64,000 nucleotides of DNA. Source: Neoscytalidium dimidiatum. Taxonomy: Eukaryota > Ascomycota > Dothideomycetes > Botryosphaeriales > Botryosphaeriaceae. The stretch's first letter is position 1. Each line of letters begins with the position of its first letter. Below the pieces are notes generated by a model. It ran no database searches. It was given only the letters and a program-made list of their open reading frames with translations, and was not told the DNA's origin. Positions 44,654 through 58,329 of this stretch are shown one piece after another. Made by a program: the position numbers and the translations under genes. The stretch covers positions 2,356,001 through 2,420,000 of the forward strand of contig CM074696.1 in assembly GCA_037367355.1 (NCBI GenBank), given 5' to 3'.

Positions 44654-46045
44654 ATGTCTCTATCACAACACTCCGAAAGCGACAGTCAGATCCGACCTAC
44701 TAGGTTCAGAAGGTCTCACAAAAAGTCCCGTGCCGGTTGCAAAAACTGCAAAAAGCGGAGGATTAAGGTGCGTCTAGGGAGCTTCGCTGGATAGCTAACA
44801 GGCAACAGAGAAAGGAGCTGACGTATTTGAAAGTGTGATGAGACAAAACCTTGCTGCAGGAACTGCGCCGCCTTCAAGATCCATTGTGACTTCGATCCAA
44901 GCCCTCCTGTCATTGTTGAGCCAACGAGCAGCCCGAGCGTGCCAGGTCGCCGTCCTCGCGGACGGCCTCGGAAGGGATGGGACATGTTAAGCAATACATC
45001 GGCCGCCAGCAGCGCCGCCAACAGCCCTGCCGACGACAGTATCTCCAGCATGACCGGGGTCGAGTTCCACTCGCCCCTAAATGTCTCGGACCTCGAACTC
45101 ATGCACCACTATTCGACGTCGACCTTCGGCGAGCTCGGAGGCGGGGCTATTGGGACAATGTGGCGCATCAACGTGCCTCAAATCGGATTCTCCCAGGATT
45201 GCGTCTTGCACAATGCGATGGCTCTATCGGCAATGCACCTGGCCTACCTTCGCCCGGACCGACGGGATTACTACGCAGCGTTGGGTGCTCACCATTCGAC
45301 CATAGGCCTGCAAAAAACGTCAGACCTTCTGTCGAACCTCAGCCAGGAAAACTGCCACGCCATCTACGTCTCCGCCTCGCTTGTTTGTCTGTATGTATTC
45401 GCCAAAGGCCCGTCGCCGGGGGATTTCCTCGTGTTCAGCGAGCAGGGTCCGTCAGAGTGGATGCCGCTCCTGAAGGGGGTCCGCTCCATCGTCGAAATCT
45501 TCGGCCCGGAGACGCTCTACAGCGGTCCGCTCGCCCCCATGAGAGCCGGTCCCAAGAGAGCATCGCAGCCGCTCGCAGCCAAGCAGAACAAGCCGCGCAT
45601 CGACTGGGTGCAGCACTTTGACGAGCTACGCCAGCTAATCCTGCTGTCCGGTCATCCGAGTTGCGCAACGTACATGCGTTCTCTCGAAGGGTTGGCCCAG
45701 TGCTACGAGGGCATCTTTGGCCGAGGACCGGACGCGCAGTTCAACGGCGACACTGCGAACCAGGTCCACCTCGCCTGGCTGTACCGCATGGAGCAGGATT
45801 TCATCCTGTGTCTGCATCAGCATCATCCGCTCGCCCTGATCATCCTCGCGCACTTCTCGCCGCTGTTGAAGTCGATGGAGCCGCTGTGGTTCATGGAGGG
45901 CTGGGCCGAGCACCTCATCACCGGCGTGCATGGCTTCATCGACCATGAGTATTGGATGTGGCTGCAGTGGCCGATGGAGCAGGTCGAGTGCTACGCAGCG
46001 CTGCTGGCACCCCAGAGTGCACCGACTCCGCAGTGGGAAGGTTGA
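44654..46045 (+). CDS. Zn2Cys6 transcription factor
   Basis: Two exons: 44654-44767 and 44834-46045, intron 44768-44833 (GTGCGT...AAAG), 441 residues. The intron splits the zinc cluster: CKNCKKRRIK ends exon 1 and CDETKPCCRNCAAFKIHC opens exon 2, giving C-x2-C-x6-C-x5/6-C-x2-C-x6-C exactly. The 3' splice site is the unusual AAAG; other AGs nearby break the frame. An AT-hook-like PGRRPRGRPRKGW follows at about residue 65. The rest resembles the regulatory middle region of short fungal Zn cluster proteins (sterol-uptake regulator type), with ALSAMHLAYLRPDRRDYY. It should be a nuclear DNA-binding regulator; targets are unknown. Its neighbours (FAD oxidase, bZIP) do not show a clear cluster. Confidence 0.9.
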
Positions 46046-48045
46046 TCGCCAGGCCTCCCCCTAGTTGTATCCTGGGGACCGCGGTAGTCCCGCCATGGTG
46101 CGGACCGGTCGTCCTATCTGTGCTTTGTATCCCCCGCGTATTGTCCTGACAGCGTTATTCAGTGCCGGGAATGGAACGCCCGCATCGAGGGAGGATGGTG
46201 CGAACTGGAGCGACCGTTGCCAACCGAAATTCTTCATCAGCCGTGAGAGAAGCGCATGTGAAGCGGAATCGGAGCATGGACTTTTGGGTCGCTCACTAGA
46301 CGGCATTGGCAGAATACCCGGGTTGCGCCCATTGCATGCTTTGTTGATGGGATCATCGAGCTCGTATGCTTGGTGTTGCGTTTCTGCATGCTCTTGTTGT
46401 TGCACTGACGCCGCTGCGCCTAGGAGTTTTTAACGTACTGTGACGAGTCTACACAAGGTAGAAAATGGCATCATGTCAGGCTCGGCGGTCGAGGGTATCC
46501 TTCGTCGTGTATTTGATGCAGTGGGATAGACGGATCGGGCTTTCGTTGGGTTGGGTAAATCCAGGCGGCAAAGCCCACGTTCGCGGGAATTGGATGCCGT
46601 GGAACGTCTCCGCAGCACGAAAATTCCTCTAGCTGGACGCCGCCGACCATTACCACAGCCCAAGTTGTCCTAGGCGGAAGACAGGAAGTATTCGTGACAG
46701 GAGATTGCGGTTTGGCATTGATTTTGGAGATGCGAAAGTGGAGAAGCTCCTTCAAATGAGAGCAATCGGTTGCATTGCCATCAGACCGCGGCTGAGGCCG
46801 TGGCGTGTACGCGGATATATTCAAACAAATGCCATCGGTATACTAGAATAATCGTGTAGAGTGAGAGAGAGCCAAAGAAGCAAAGCGCATGAAGTGGTTG
46901 CTTCCTGGCTTTGAGATGAACATGCCACGGAACAGTGTAAAGAGGACGGACGGCCAAACGCTGCCGTTGCTCGCGATCATTTCACCACCAGGACATCCAG
47001 TTGAGCTGTTTGCGTGGAGATACAAAGTATTAGGGGATCCAGCTCAGAAGATACTGAAGGGTGTTCCTGACTTCCGTCCGCATGAAGTGGATTTGGTAGT
47101 AGGAGAGCGAGAATGGCTCCATGGTCAGCTGTGCTAAGAGCTCTTGATGCGAGTATGTCCAAAGCAGTAACAGAAGGCAAGTTGGAAGCCGCTGTTGGCA
47201 TGAAGTGGATGCTTCTCGAAGGTTGGAGTACCCTATCTTTTGTTGTTGCCCGTGAGCGGGCAATGACCCAGTCTTTGGAATACATATCCCATCCTGTCGC
47301 CTGCGGAGGTGAAAATCCCCGACGCCACATCCCCTGAACGGCTTTGTCAATCCGGCTTTTGTCAGTGCGGCTAATCTCGATCCTGATCAGCAGCTACTGC
47401 AGTCAGCGGGTCTCAGTCATCGATGGTCAGCTACACTGTGTCAAATTTGCAGCCACCTGCCACGGCTCTACATATAACATATTCCTCTCAACCCCGCTAA
47501 TTCTGTCTTGCAGCGTGCCAAAGGATTCATACGTCGCACCTTCAACTACCTATCATACGTCTTCTTGACTCCGGGTCTCTCCTGCGGAGGTGGAAGCCGT
47601 GTTACAGATTTTTCCTTGCTGACAATTCTCGCATTTTCCACGAACAGCACCATCATCAGCCTGCTGCGGACGAATTGAGTGCTGACGCCTTTTCCATTAG
47701 ATTTTCACGGACTTTCGTTCCGATTTTTCTTGAAAAGTCGTTCTTTTGAAGTCATCGCTCCCCAGGTCGGATTCGCCGTTCAGACCCTGGATTGGACATC
47801 CACCTCATCAATGCAACCGTACACGCCAGCACGTCCTACGTCCCTCGATACGTCATTTTGGAGCAGAAGAGGTTCCGAATAAAGAAGCTGTGGCGGAATA
47901 AGCTAAGCGGCATTGTGGCGTCTGGCAGCTCTGGTCATGGGCAACTTGGGTGCGGCCAAGAGGACATTGCTCGTTTCTGACCCTGTGGGAAAGACTTGGG
48001 ATCAGCGAGCCCCTCGAGAGCCCAGCGGATATCGTCTTCGTCGAC
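46046..48045. other. Intergenic, about 2 kb
   Basis: Between the 3' ends of the Zn2Cys6 and bZIP genes. Short frames on both strands near 46,890-47,340 have a protein-like look but no motif or consistent splice model. Confidence 0.5.
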
Positions 48046-49715
48046 CTAAATGGTCTTGGCATTACTCGGAGCGTCGAAGGATCGAGCGTACGGCTCCGAT
48101 AATTCGGGAAACGCTTCGAAAAATGACGGCTGGAGATGCCAGCTGCATATATCAGACAACGTCTCATGCAGTGCGGCATCGTCGAGGGACGTCAGCCTGG
48201 CGAAGTCCAGATTAAGTTGCAAACATTTGGCTGCTGCTTCCACGATCTCATGGGCCTTTCCTGGGTCGGTCTGTGAGAGCTGGATCACCTTGTTTCGCAT
48301 GGCGGGCCTGGTTCGAAGGTCAGTATAGCAAAGGCAGAACGTGTGACCGATGGAAACTGACCACATGAGAAAATCCATGGTTATGGGATGTGGTATGTTA
48401 ATTTGTGCAGATGTTGGACGAAGCCACTTCGGCACCGCCTCGAAAGACTCCGAGTCCTGATCAATTTGCCACTGGAGCGAGGGTTAGACATCGTGCAACA
48501 GACGGAGCTCTCTTTAGGAGGACGCACCCGGATAAAGAGGTAGATGATCCAGAATAGAGCATAGCCCTCCGCCGTTTGTCCTCTGAGCGATTCGATGTGT
48601 CTCTTCACCTCGTCCGCCACGGTATTGGTACCTCGTTGAAGGGCAAACTCAGCGACTGTTGGCATCGGAAGACGGAACGACTGTAGCATCTTCCGGCGTT
48701 TGGCTCGCTGGATCACATTATGTAGGGCCTGATCACACGTATCAAGTTGGACAAGTCCGCCATTAAATATGCTGTATGGCAGTAGGGTGGCAAACCTGTC
48801 GGGCGAGCCCGTCTGTAGAAGTAAGGCCGATGCATCTCCTGGAAACAGCTCGGCAGATATGCTGTCAGATGTGGATAAGCTTCCAGAACTTGACTGATCA
48901 AAGGATGGGCCAAGGGGAGCGAACATTGCATCGAGAGATTCTGATGTTGCCTGTGAGTAGTGAACAGGTTGTTGGGGCTGGTGGCGCGAGCTTTGGCCAA
49001 GTTGTTTGTAATACGGAAAAGAAGGCGCATCCCTAGGATCCAGCGCGTTGTCCAGGAATGGCGCGTACGATGAAACATGGGGTGCTCCATGCTTATGGCC
49101 AAGGTCGAGCGTCGAGCGGAGTGCTTCCAAGTTGGTTGTCGCATCATCTCCAACGAACATTGGTCCGGCTGACGGACCGCCTTGGTGCGGGTCGGAACGC
49201 TTCTGCTTGAGGGCCTTGCTTGTTTGCACGGGCTCGTTTCTTTGTCCTTCAGTCGGAGAGTTACTGGTGGCGCTCGGGGAGCGGTGGAAGGCAGAGCTTC
49301 GGCGTAGCCCCGCTGCGCCGCTTCTTGCGGTATGCTCAGCCTGCATATCCGCCGTGCTTCGCATAGTGAGTGATCTGATTGATACCAGCACGCTTTTCAA
49401 CTCTTGAACCTTTGAGGCGTCAGTAGGACTGAGGATGAGTGATAAAGTGCGAATCACACCGACCTCCTGCCGCAACCGCGCGTTTTCTTCATACAGGCTC
49501 AAGTTTTCGCCCGAGCTAACGTGTCGTTTCAACGTTGCAACCTGAGTCTCTAACTCCCTTACGTACTGCTTTTGCCGCATGCGGTGGGCCCGCTGCGCGG
49601 CGCGGTCGGTGATGCGCTTCTTCTCCTGGCGTGATTGTTTCGTCTGTTCATCCGGCTGGTTCGGCTTGTGCGAATCGGTTGCCGACGCTGCCTCTTCGTA
49701 GTCGGAGTGCTGCAT
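48046..49715 (-). CDS. bZIP transcription factor with DUF3425 region
   Basis: Two exons: 49715-48528 and 48471-48046, intron 48472-48527 (GTGCGT...CAG, phase 0), 537 residues. The ATG used starts MQHSDYEEAAS; the longer upstream frame lacks an ATG. The basic region is RITDRAAQRAHRMRQKQYVR (about residues 34-53), followed by a leucine-type heptad. A Ser/Gln/Pro-rich middle leads to the C-terminal DUF3425 region: DALHNVIQR-like segment, ADEVKRHIESL, FWIIYLFIRWQI across the intron, WLRPTSAQINIPHP and DFLMW. Such factors act as regulators of stress response or secondary metabolism; targets cannot be told. Confidence 0.92.
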
Positions 49716-50097
49716 GGTTGATTGGAGTGCAGAATGTCCCGGGATTGCGTTGTTGGTGTGGCACCCGTTCAAGAGCTGCCTATTGCAAACTCGGGGGCGC
49801 ACTTCGTGGGTCGCGTCGTGTTTCTACCAGCAGGTTCGGGGGTCGGCCTATAGACAAGTGCGAGACGCGAAGAGCTTCCTTTTCCGCAAGTAGATAACTT
49901 GGCCAAAGCCAAGAAAACCAGCACCCCAGCCCCCCCACCTCACCACAAATGAGCACACACAAACTTTGCTCTCTCTGTCATGTTTGCTGTCCGATTCTAA
50001 GTTTGCTCATATCTAAATTCTCGCTTCTATGTGCATGAGTGTACGAAGTCGGCTCTCCAAAAACGCCAGCACAACATCCTCCCAGCAGTGCTGCTCC

Positions 50098-50123
50098 TGG
50101 AGCAGGCAGTTGGAGCAGGCAGT
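50098..50123. repeat. 13-bp direct tandem duplication
   Basis: TGGAGCAGGCAGT occurs twice in succession, followed by a partial, mutated third unit, upstream of the bZIP gene. Confidence 0.8.
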
Positions 50124-53100
50124 TGAAGCAGCACCTAGCCGTGGACTTGATCATTCTCGCCCAAGATATGCAATCAGAAGAACTTTTCAGCTCCACTTGT
50201 GCTCCCTTATCAGCTATCGCAGCTCTTTTGAAACGGACCTAATAACTAGTTGGAGCTGCGATTTCAATGCGTTGCATAACAGGAAACAGGTTTCGTATTC
50301 GGATACATGGCTGTACAAATGGCATGAAATCCAGCTGGTCCATAGCAAGGAAGGCCATGGCACAAGGTACAAAGCACACGGGCCGGTCCAGCTGTTCTCC
50401 GCAACGGCTATCCAGAGCCGCCGTCAAACGTGCTTTGGCGGCAACTTTTCCGCTAGTTCTTGAAGATAAAGAATATTCCAACAGCTCGGTGGAATATGGC
50501 TAGCCGGCGTTCTAGATTTTCGTACAACTTTGTGGGAGCTTGTCTGTGCGTGGGGCGATGTTAGTGGACGCACTAATCTACCATTTTGGAGGTGGAAGCG
50601 GCCAAACAATCCGCACCTACGGGCAAGAAAACCAAGATGGTCGCTTCTCGTGGTGGCTTACGCGCGGTCGATCTTGGAAGCAAGGCAAGATCCGTATGCT
50701 GAGTATTATTTGCCGCGCAGTGGCGCCGTCACGATCGAGGTTCCTTATGCCCTCAATTCCTCAAGCAGTATGTTACCATTCTCTATCAACTCATCCCACC
50801 CCTTCAGCTATATAATCAGCTGTGGTCATCATGTTTCCTTGCGTTAGACTCGCCTCTCTATGCGCAAATTGCTGTAAAATTGCGTTACAGTTAATCTCCG
50901 TTAGACAGCAACTAGCAGCTATTAGTCCATGAGTCGAAATTATGTGAAAGACCTCATGCAACGGCGGTTGTACCCCCGCCAAGAATCGCATCATTCCTCC
51001 TGATAGTACAATCTTCCTGTCGAGTCTCCGACCATTACAATAGCCATTGAAGCTCAAGCTCTGTCTCCACTATTCTAACAATGCAGTCACTTCGAACGAC
51101 CCGAGCATCATATGCTTTGCACACAAGCTGGATGTAACAGCTGTGCCAGTGTCGACTATTGTCGGAGAAAGCCGAATCGTTCCCGTTACCCGGCGATCTT
51201 TACATTAGTGTCTCACTAACTTTTCTTGGCAGAACTCTGCGATAGCCTGGCTCCCGCTTGGCAGGATCTAATGCGAGAAGCCGACATCATAGTGACATGA
51301 GTTTAAGCCGAACGGAACCGTGGACTTCCAGGGTAATGCTATCAGGCTGGCTAGATAAATCACCACTCGCTGGGACTGTCTAGTCCCAATTATGACAGCC
51401 GGCGCTGCTGTCCTTCTCTCATATTAGTCTGCTTGAGCTCGCTGCTTTCAACAAGAGTGTTTCAGTACTAACGTACTTATAAAGCAATACCCGTGACTCA
51501 TAACTTTTCTACTTCTCTCAACAGGGATTGAAAATAATGGTTTGCTTGGATTACATGCATTTTCTACTTCCCTTACAATATATATGCATTACCGGGGACA
51601 GTAGTCATGATGCTGGTGACACAGCGCCAGAACTTCGTATAGACTACGGGATGGCTTAGGCAGAAACTTGGGATGTTTACGCTTTACCTATGCCCGCAGA
51701 GTGAGGCTCGTACGTGATATGCGTCTGACCCACTTTTGAGACTAGCATGTATTCTGTGATAGACGCAGCCAAGAATATTTGAACTCTTATCTGCACTAGA
51801 GTTCTCAGCGCGGAGGGTTGTATTCAAACAAGGATCAAATAGTAAGATGATTTAAGCACTTCTACCTAGGCAGAGGGGACATAAGAGACGGCGTGACGGT
51901 TGCATACCTAGAAAAATCCAAGCTCGGTGACTTTAAAGCAACAGTTGGGTTTAGCACCAGCGGCGAATATCTCAGGAACCGGGATATCATGTGATGGAGC
52001 TACTCAGCTGCTCAGCTGTGCCATCCCTTCCTTATGTAAAAGTGAAAGAGCAGCATCCGGTGTAGGTGGGGAAAAAAGTAAATCCAATCAGCAGGCCATC
52101 ACAATGCAGCTCCCGCTGCGATAGTCTCCCAAGTAGTGCCTCTTTTAAAGCACCTTGAAATGTCACGTGATGCAATAAAAACTTTTGAACTGGAGTGTTT
52201 CTCAAAGAAATATGGAAATACCAAGTCAATCGGGCATATCCGTAACATAAGCCATGCAGTCGGCATGTTATCCAAAAGCGGAAGCGTAAATCCGTTGGGA
52301 CTTCTTCACCAGCACCAAGGACCAAGTTCGCATTTCGGACGTCCTCATCACTCGAGCCAAACAGTTCTACACGAGAACAAACCCAGAATTGGGGTATGTC
52401 GACCTTGACGCTGAAGAATCAGCTGTAAACAGCTCGGGTTGACCGCCAAGACGACGTTCCGGTATTCGTCCGAATGCAAGAAGACCATTTCATGACGGCT
52501 CGGCGTCGCGAAAACAAAGGGGAGACGTTAGTGGCATAGGGCATGATTGTAACATAATGTGGGGTTTGATTGGGCAAGTCGGACCCAGCAGTGGAGTCTG
52601 AGTGATGTGCAAAAGGCACTATACTTTCGGACATGAAGTCTATGCAAAAAAACCATGAACGTGCGTTGTTTCCAGGGGTTCGCGGTTTAAATGACAAGGT
52701 GGACGCGGAAAATAGCCGTGTTGACTGGGGTAGTGCGGAAGGAGGGCACGGAACGAAGCCGCGGCTCCCTGAGGAGATCCTCGACGTGGCGCAGGAACGA
52801 ACGGCTGCATAATTTCCTGTCAAGGGATATGCTCAATGCACGGACAGACAAAGCCTGGAGGATCCTTGGGCGACATGGCGGCTCGTGGCTGTGTATGCAA
52901 TTGGTTTGTTAGAAGCGACGGTGAGGCAGTAGACTTGGCAGTTGCAAATCGAGTCATACATCCTAGCATATCTTCCCGCCATCTCCGGAGTTCCCCGGCG
53001 CTTACGGCTTTCGTCATGTCCTGATTTTCAAAAGTCCGCCCCTGACTTCGCAGTGCCTTCCAGGAACAATCGCACCTCCGCGGATACGATTATCATCATA

Positions 53101-54643
53101 ATCACCATCTTTTAGAATGCCTGACTCCAGCCGACATACGCTCTGCTCGATTATGTCCTGATACCTTACCTGTAGCCATGGAACATTGCGATCAGCACTA
53201 CTTCTCCCTTCTTCGGCATTAAATCGGTGCTTCTGACTGCAAGGCTTCGGCTTATGGACTGACCGTAGATAAGTATATTCGTGCTTATCCACTACCAATG
53301 GGGAACACGCGCGGTCTTCCGAACATTCTTAAGTAATGCCACAGCAGCGCTTTACTCTTTCTTCTACCTAAGAGCGTGGAATTTTAGGGAGTTGGAGTAG
53401 CCATCCAGACGATACTCCTCTGTGGATTTGGCACTGTCTCCGCTCGAACGGCTGCCTCGACCACCCACCCGTGTGTCTTGCCATTATAGCTGTCTTAGCA
53501 CTAACCACGCAGGACGCACTTACATGTCCTCGATTCAGTGTTTATGGAATGAAGCTATATAGACTTATTCACCGCCCTTCTAAGAAACCCATTGTGTCTT
53601 TCTGCTAGACAGAAGAGCACTCTTGAGGAGGCTTCCCGGCATCGAATATCTACAGATCAAGCGATGAACTCTTGCTTCACTTGAGAATGGAATGCAGGGG
53701 ATATGAATAGTCTCATCCGGGCTGTGGAGGGCAAAAATAGCTGGGCTCTTGTATCCTTGAACTGAGAAAGGTATGAGGTTGGAGGCAGCAAGAGAGTGGC
53801 CAGAATCCGCCCATCGAAAACCTTGATTGCCAGTGAGGCTTGGTCAGACCGCGCGTATTATCATGACGAGGGCTGTAAGATAATTTGAAACATCCAATGA
53901 CAAACGGCGTAGTGAGGCTCTGTTTCACGGACCTCATGCATGACGTTGGAACGTGAAAAATTGCACTTCCTTGGTTTTTGCATATATGAGCTAAAGTCCC
54001 TAACATTGCTCAGTGCAGACTTGATGGAACTGTATCAATTATCTGTCGAAAAAAACCGAGAAAATTGTATTATTCCACAACATTTTAGTCAGCCGTTGGT
54101 TATTCCTTATTGTCGGCCCTGTTAATTTCATATGGCTATTGTAAGGAATAGACTTGAATATGGAAAGAATTGTTCCAGCTTTGGCGATCTCACATCCGGG
54201 CCGCGATGGAACGTCTACTAGTCGCTGTACTCACCCCTTTTCACGTATATTTCTGTATCCGGTAGACAAACATCCATTGCATAAGTAGGATGACTACATA
54301 CTCTGAAGCAGAATGCACATTTTTGCAGCGCTCAAGTCACATGTTTCCATGATAGTAAAAGTGCATGTTCCAACTAAGACAGCCTGCGCAGGTAATTTTT
54401 TTTCATCGCCCCTTACTTATCACAGCGACCCTAAAGTTTCAGCTATTATCAAACTTCTTAGCGTTCTGCAACTAATATTCTACTGTGCCAATGAAAGAGA
54501 TACAACTACGACATGACGTATAACAGTTGTTGTATCCGAGTTCCTATTTCACCTGATTGGATATCCTGAGATATATCAACTTGACCGCTCGTTTACGACT
54601 AGTAGAATATGAGCTTAAGTACAAAGTTATATTAATGGTTCTG

Positions 54644-54830
54644 TTTGAACTCAATGGCTATCAATTGGAGAGCTTTCGTGAAACGCCATCTAAATAGAAA
54701 CTAAGAGACGTTATACTACACTCAGACATTCTTATTTGAATTATCTACTGCCACGCGCATGTCCGCCTTCGAACATGTCCCACTCTTGAACTCGATCTCG
54801 AGCTACGTCCCAGGTTATAAAATTTCGAGG
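54644..54830 (+). repeat. Diverged dispersed repeat, copy B
   Basis: Partner of the segment at 43,711-43,890, same orientation, recognised by an ordered set of short matches separated by transitions and small gaps. Confidence 0.45.
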
Positions 54831-56193
54831 ATACGGAAGCTTTAGCTCAAAGATTTTCTATGACATCAATCAGAACTGAGGATTCATCTATGTGAAGAGT
54901 TACAGATGCTCATGAGCATTTAAACGCGTGTTATTTTTGATACTCTCTCCATTCTCCATTGTATCAGGAGAGCGTCATTTTAAGACTGGGATTTCTAATA
55001 TCTTTGTGGCATACACTTCACTTATGTCTTGCACCAGGAATTCTTTTTCTATCTGTTATACTTTGCTCGGTAACTACCCATTAGTAGAAATCAACATCAG
55101 TTCAGTAGGATATCCTCTCCTTGAAGCCCATAGCTTGATGGTATCATTGTTGTATCAGGCAGAATTGAATACATACAAGAGATTATAAGAATCCCAGGGT
55201 ATAACACGGGCGAAGAAGCTGTTAAGGTCCAGTCATCTGAAACGATATGATTGTCAGGCCGGCACGGCTTTACAGGCTTGACTTGCGACGGAAAAGAAAA
55301 AGTTACAACCTGATACTTCAAGTAGGTACCTTTGTTTTCTTAGCAACTAACATTCAAATCTACTTGCTCATAGGTATGTATCGGACCTCAAGTCAGTCGT
55401 CTGGCCTCTTCAAAATCCGTCATAATAATTGGAAGGCCATGTGTATTTGGTTACAATGTATTTTCTGTTGCGTAACAGCTGAACTGGAGTATAAAGAGGG
55501 GTACGTGTGGCGTCCCTCCTCCTCCATCATGCCTAAACATACTACTTTACTTTTGCGCTGTCACTAGACCCTTGAATATCTCTGCCCTTGACAGGGGCCT
55601 CGACCGTTTCAGGCAATTCACCCCTGTGAATTTTCGTCAGTGAGCACTAGACAGATATCTACGTGAGTGTCCTACAGTGTGCTCGTGTCTATGGACTCGC
55701 TAGGTAGATAAGGGTAGCTTATTCACACATAATTTCATTTTGGGTAGGAAAGTTCTCGGCTACGCATCGGTGTTTTGATGCTATCGGCACAGATATGAGA
55801 GTGTACACAGCCAGAGGATCCTCGGATCAGCTGCCTGCCATGACTGCGATCGTGTCATTGCTCTGAGATGTCTCTGAGCGGCCAGGAGTTTTGCTCCATT
55901 TAATGGGTTTCAATAACGGTAGGTATCCTTGGAGGCAGAGAAACTCAGGAGTGTGTCAAGGGCGTCCTTTTTACTCTTGCTACGTTCAAGAATTCATAGA
56001 GCATGTTGCACACTGTGCAGACGTCGAATTTAGAATCGAGATTCTTGGATCGCGCTAAAATTCGAGACAAATGTGGGACATTCACCGCAGAATCGCCAAG
56101 TTTTTTTTTGTTGAGAATCATAATTGGCTATTGACGCGATTTTCTATAGCCGATATATGTTTTCTAATAGCTTCAATGGCTGGATAAGACTTC

Positions 56194-56218
56194 GAGCCTT
56201 TTTTTTTTTTTTTTTTTT
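56194..56218. repeat. Poly-T tract
   Basis: An uninterrupted or nearly uninterrupted T-run of about 20 bases in the gene desert; could be the end of an old retroelement copy, but no target duplication or body is visible. Confidence 0.7.
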
Positions 56219-58329
56219 GCACATATTTACCTGAAGTGCCTTTTTCTTAAGGAGTAGAATAATATTTGGGCCACCAGCCAGCACTGTAATAAGTGCGGTG
56301 TCGTATTGTTTTCAGTTCGACACAAGGCCGCTCTACGATCATGTAACACTTACTAGCAAGATTTCATTGACTGACCATTGACTCCGCTGCGTCTCTCTTC
56401 GACAGCTGAACTTTTACTCTGTTGGGCGCTCTGAAGTCGAAAACATTTCCTGGCACGAAATGACACGAGAGAGTCTGTCAGGGCTTTGCAGAACGCTGGA
56501 AGAGCTGAGTTTAGTTATATAGTCTTACGGCGTATGGTGATGTCCTTTCGCAAGCACTACGGCGGAAGAAGGGTAAGACGTGCGGATTGCTGGCCGCATA
56601 GTGGTTAGCAAAGCGAGCAACCGTTCGTTATGCAAGCTAAGGCCACTTAAAAGACAGGCACTCGACTGACGGTACATGGGCAGTTGAAGCATTCGTCCGG
56701 ACATGAACATCGTGCCAGTACGGTAACGGCTACGTCCAGAGAACTGCTCCAATAGCCCATGCAAGCTATGTTGCAGCTTGAAGAGTATTCTTTTCGGGCA
56801 CTTCCTGGGGCCGGCTGAGAAAATCCACAGGGAGGAAGATCCGGATGGCGTCGTGCAGCGTATTGGAGGATTCTCGATCAATTTACCATGTTCCTTGCTT
56901 GTGATTAGCAGCCAAGAAGGCTGACGAGACACGAGGCCGCTTGCCTTGGTACTGCTTAGTAAATCTCTGCGCTCATACGACTGCTTCGGCTAAGTGGAAA
57001 CACTGCTACAACCCGTCTCTGTCCAAGTTCTTGTCTGAACGCTTGCAAGTATGCGACATTTGAAGCCGTTCTTCTGTAAGCGATGGAGCTGCAGGGGGGT
57101 GGTTCGGCAGAGCGGGATCGGTCCATCGCGTATGGTGAGGGAGTGCATGTACCTTCCTGTTCCATCATCATCTCGCCACTCCAACCTCGAGGCTCCAGGC
57201 TCTGAATCCTCAAGGAATTAGAATCTGGTCGTAATCCAGTTTGTTTTCACCGTAACTTTCACACCACTAATCCGTCCACTGCAGACAATGAAAAATGACG
57301 TCCAGAATACCCTGCACAACGGCGACAGAGAACGCAGGTGAATTGATCTTACGCCTTGTGTTTGGTTCGATGCTGACACTCACCGTCTCAGCCTCGTCCA
57401 GGTGACAGGGGCGAGCTCGCAATGTGAGATGGCAGATGGCAGCAGGCAGAAGTTTGGCCCCCACGTGGCGCGATCGGGATCCGTTTAGGCTGTTCTGCAG
57501 AGGCTAGCCGACGATTGGGGTTACGTCCGGGAGGATCGCCATCCTAGTCCAAGCGGGATCCTGTCGCCTTGGTCATGGGAGGATTCTGTTCCCCCACAGT
57601 GGCTAGCAGCCATAGAAGTCTATCCGGACCTTGAGCTGCACACCACCACAGACCTGCCCAACCCCCTGTTTTGGAAGTAGGTGGGTGCCTGATGGGGCTG
57701 AAAAGCAGAACAGCGGGCCCAATACGTGCATTTGTGTTCCTGGGCACAGGCCAAGTTCACATCCACATCCAAAAGCAAGGGCCGAGGGGGCCGGGTAACA
57801 TTCCATTCGCAGAAACAGTTCGTGGTAGGGCCAGACAAGGGAAATGCCAGCCCTGAGCCGAGTCGCCCCACCCCACAAGCATGTTTTTTTTTTTTTTTTT
57901 TTGGTCGGCTCCGGAAAAAACGATGAGAGCAAATGTAAAGATGCCGTGCTCTGGAGGGCTAAGAACATTAAATGGCGGATTACTCGGTCTGGCGCACAAC
58001 GTTCCTGAGCTGAAGCCACTCCCGCCGTGCCTCGAATCGTGACCGTGAGCAGGTAAGCACTAGTGCAGGCCCCCAAATTGCCCAGCCAATGGTGCGTGAC
58101 CCACTGCGGCCCCGTCAGATCCAGGCGAGCCTGTAACCTTCTTGAACAAGAAGCCAAGATCAATTTAGCTGCAAGCCCTCCCGTGCCCATACACCCTCGC
58201 GCCGTTACATTGGCGTCGTGGGTCGTGACAAGGCGAATCCTTCGTCCAGCGCATTGATATGTGGGTATCCTCGCTGCCGCCTTTTCATAATGTAGAGCTC
58301 CCAAGCTGCCTCGAGCACCTGGCAGCGAC

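Larger units (their letters stand above)
49716..58329. other. Gene desert of 8.6 kb
   Basis: No gene, RNA or transposon is supported over this stretch. Frames are short, scattered and without motifs. It holds T-runs (about 56,194-56,218 and 57,883-57,902), a 13-bp tandem duplication and one copy of a dispersed diverged repeat. Confidence 0.55.

Noticed and set aside
41000..50000. Biosynthetic gene cluster (FAD oxidase, Zn2Cys6, bZIP, P450s)
   Set aside because: No backbone enzyme (PKS, NRPS, terpene synthase, DMATS) is present and the genes are separated by kilobases.
54928..55567. Short forward frames in AT-rich DNA
   Set aside because: Small, hydrophobic by AT bias, no motif and no consistent splicing.
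56525..56932. Reverse frame with protein-like text in the gene desert
   Set aside because: No ATG-led exon structure, motif or partner exon; a tempting resemblance to an AflR-type regulator region did not hold up.
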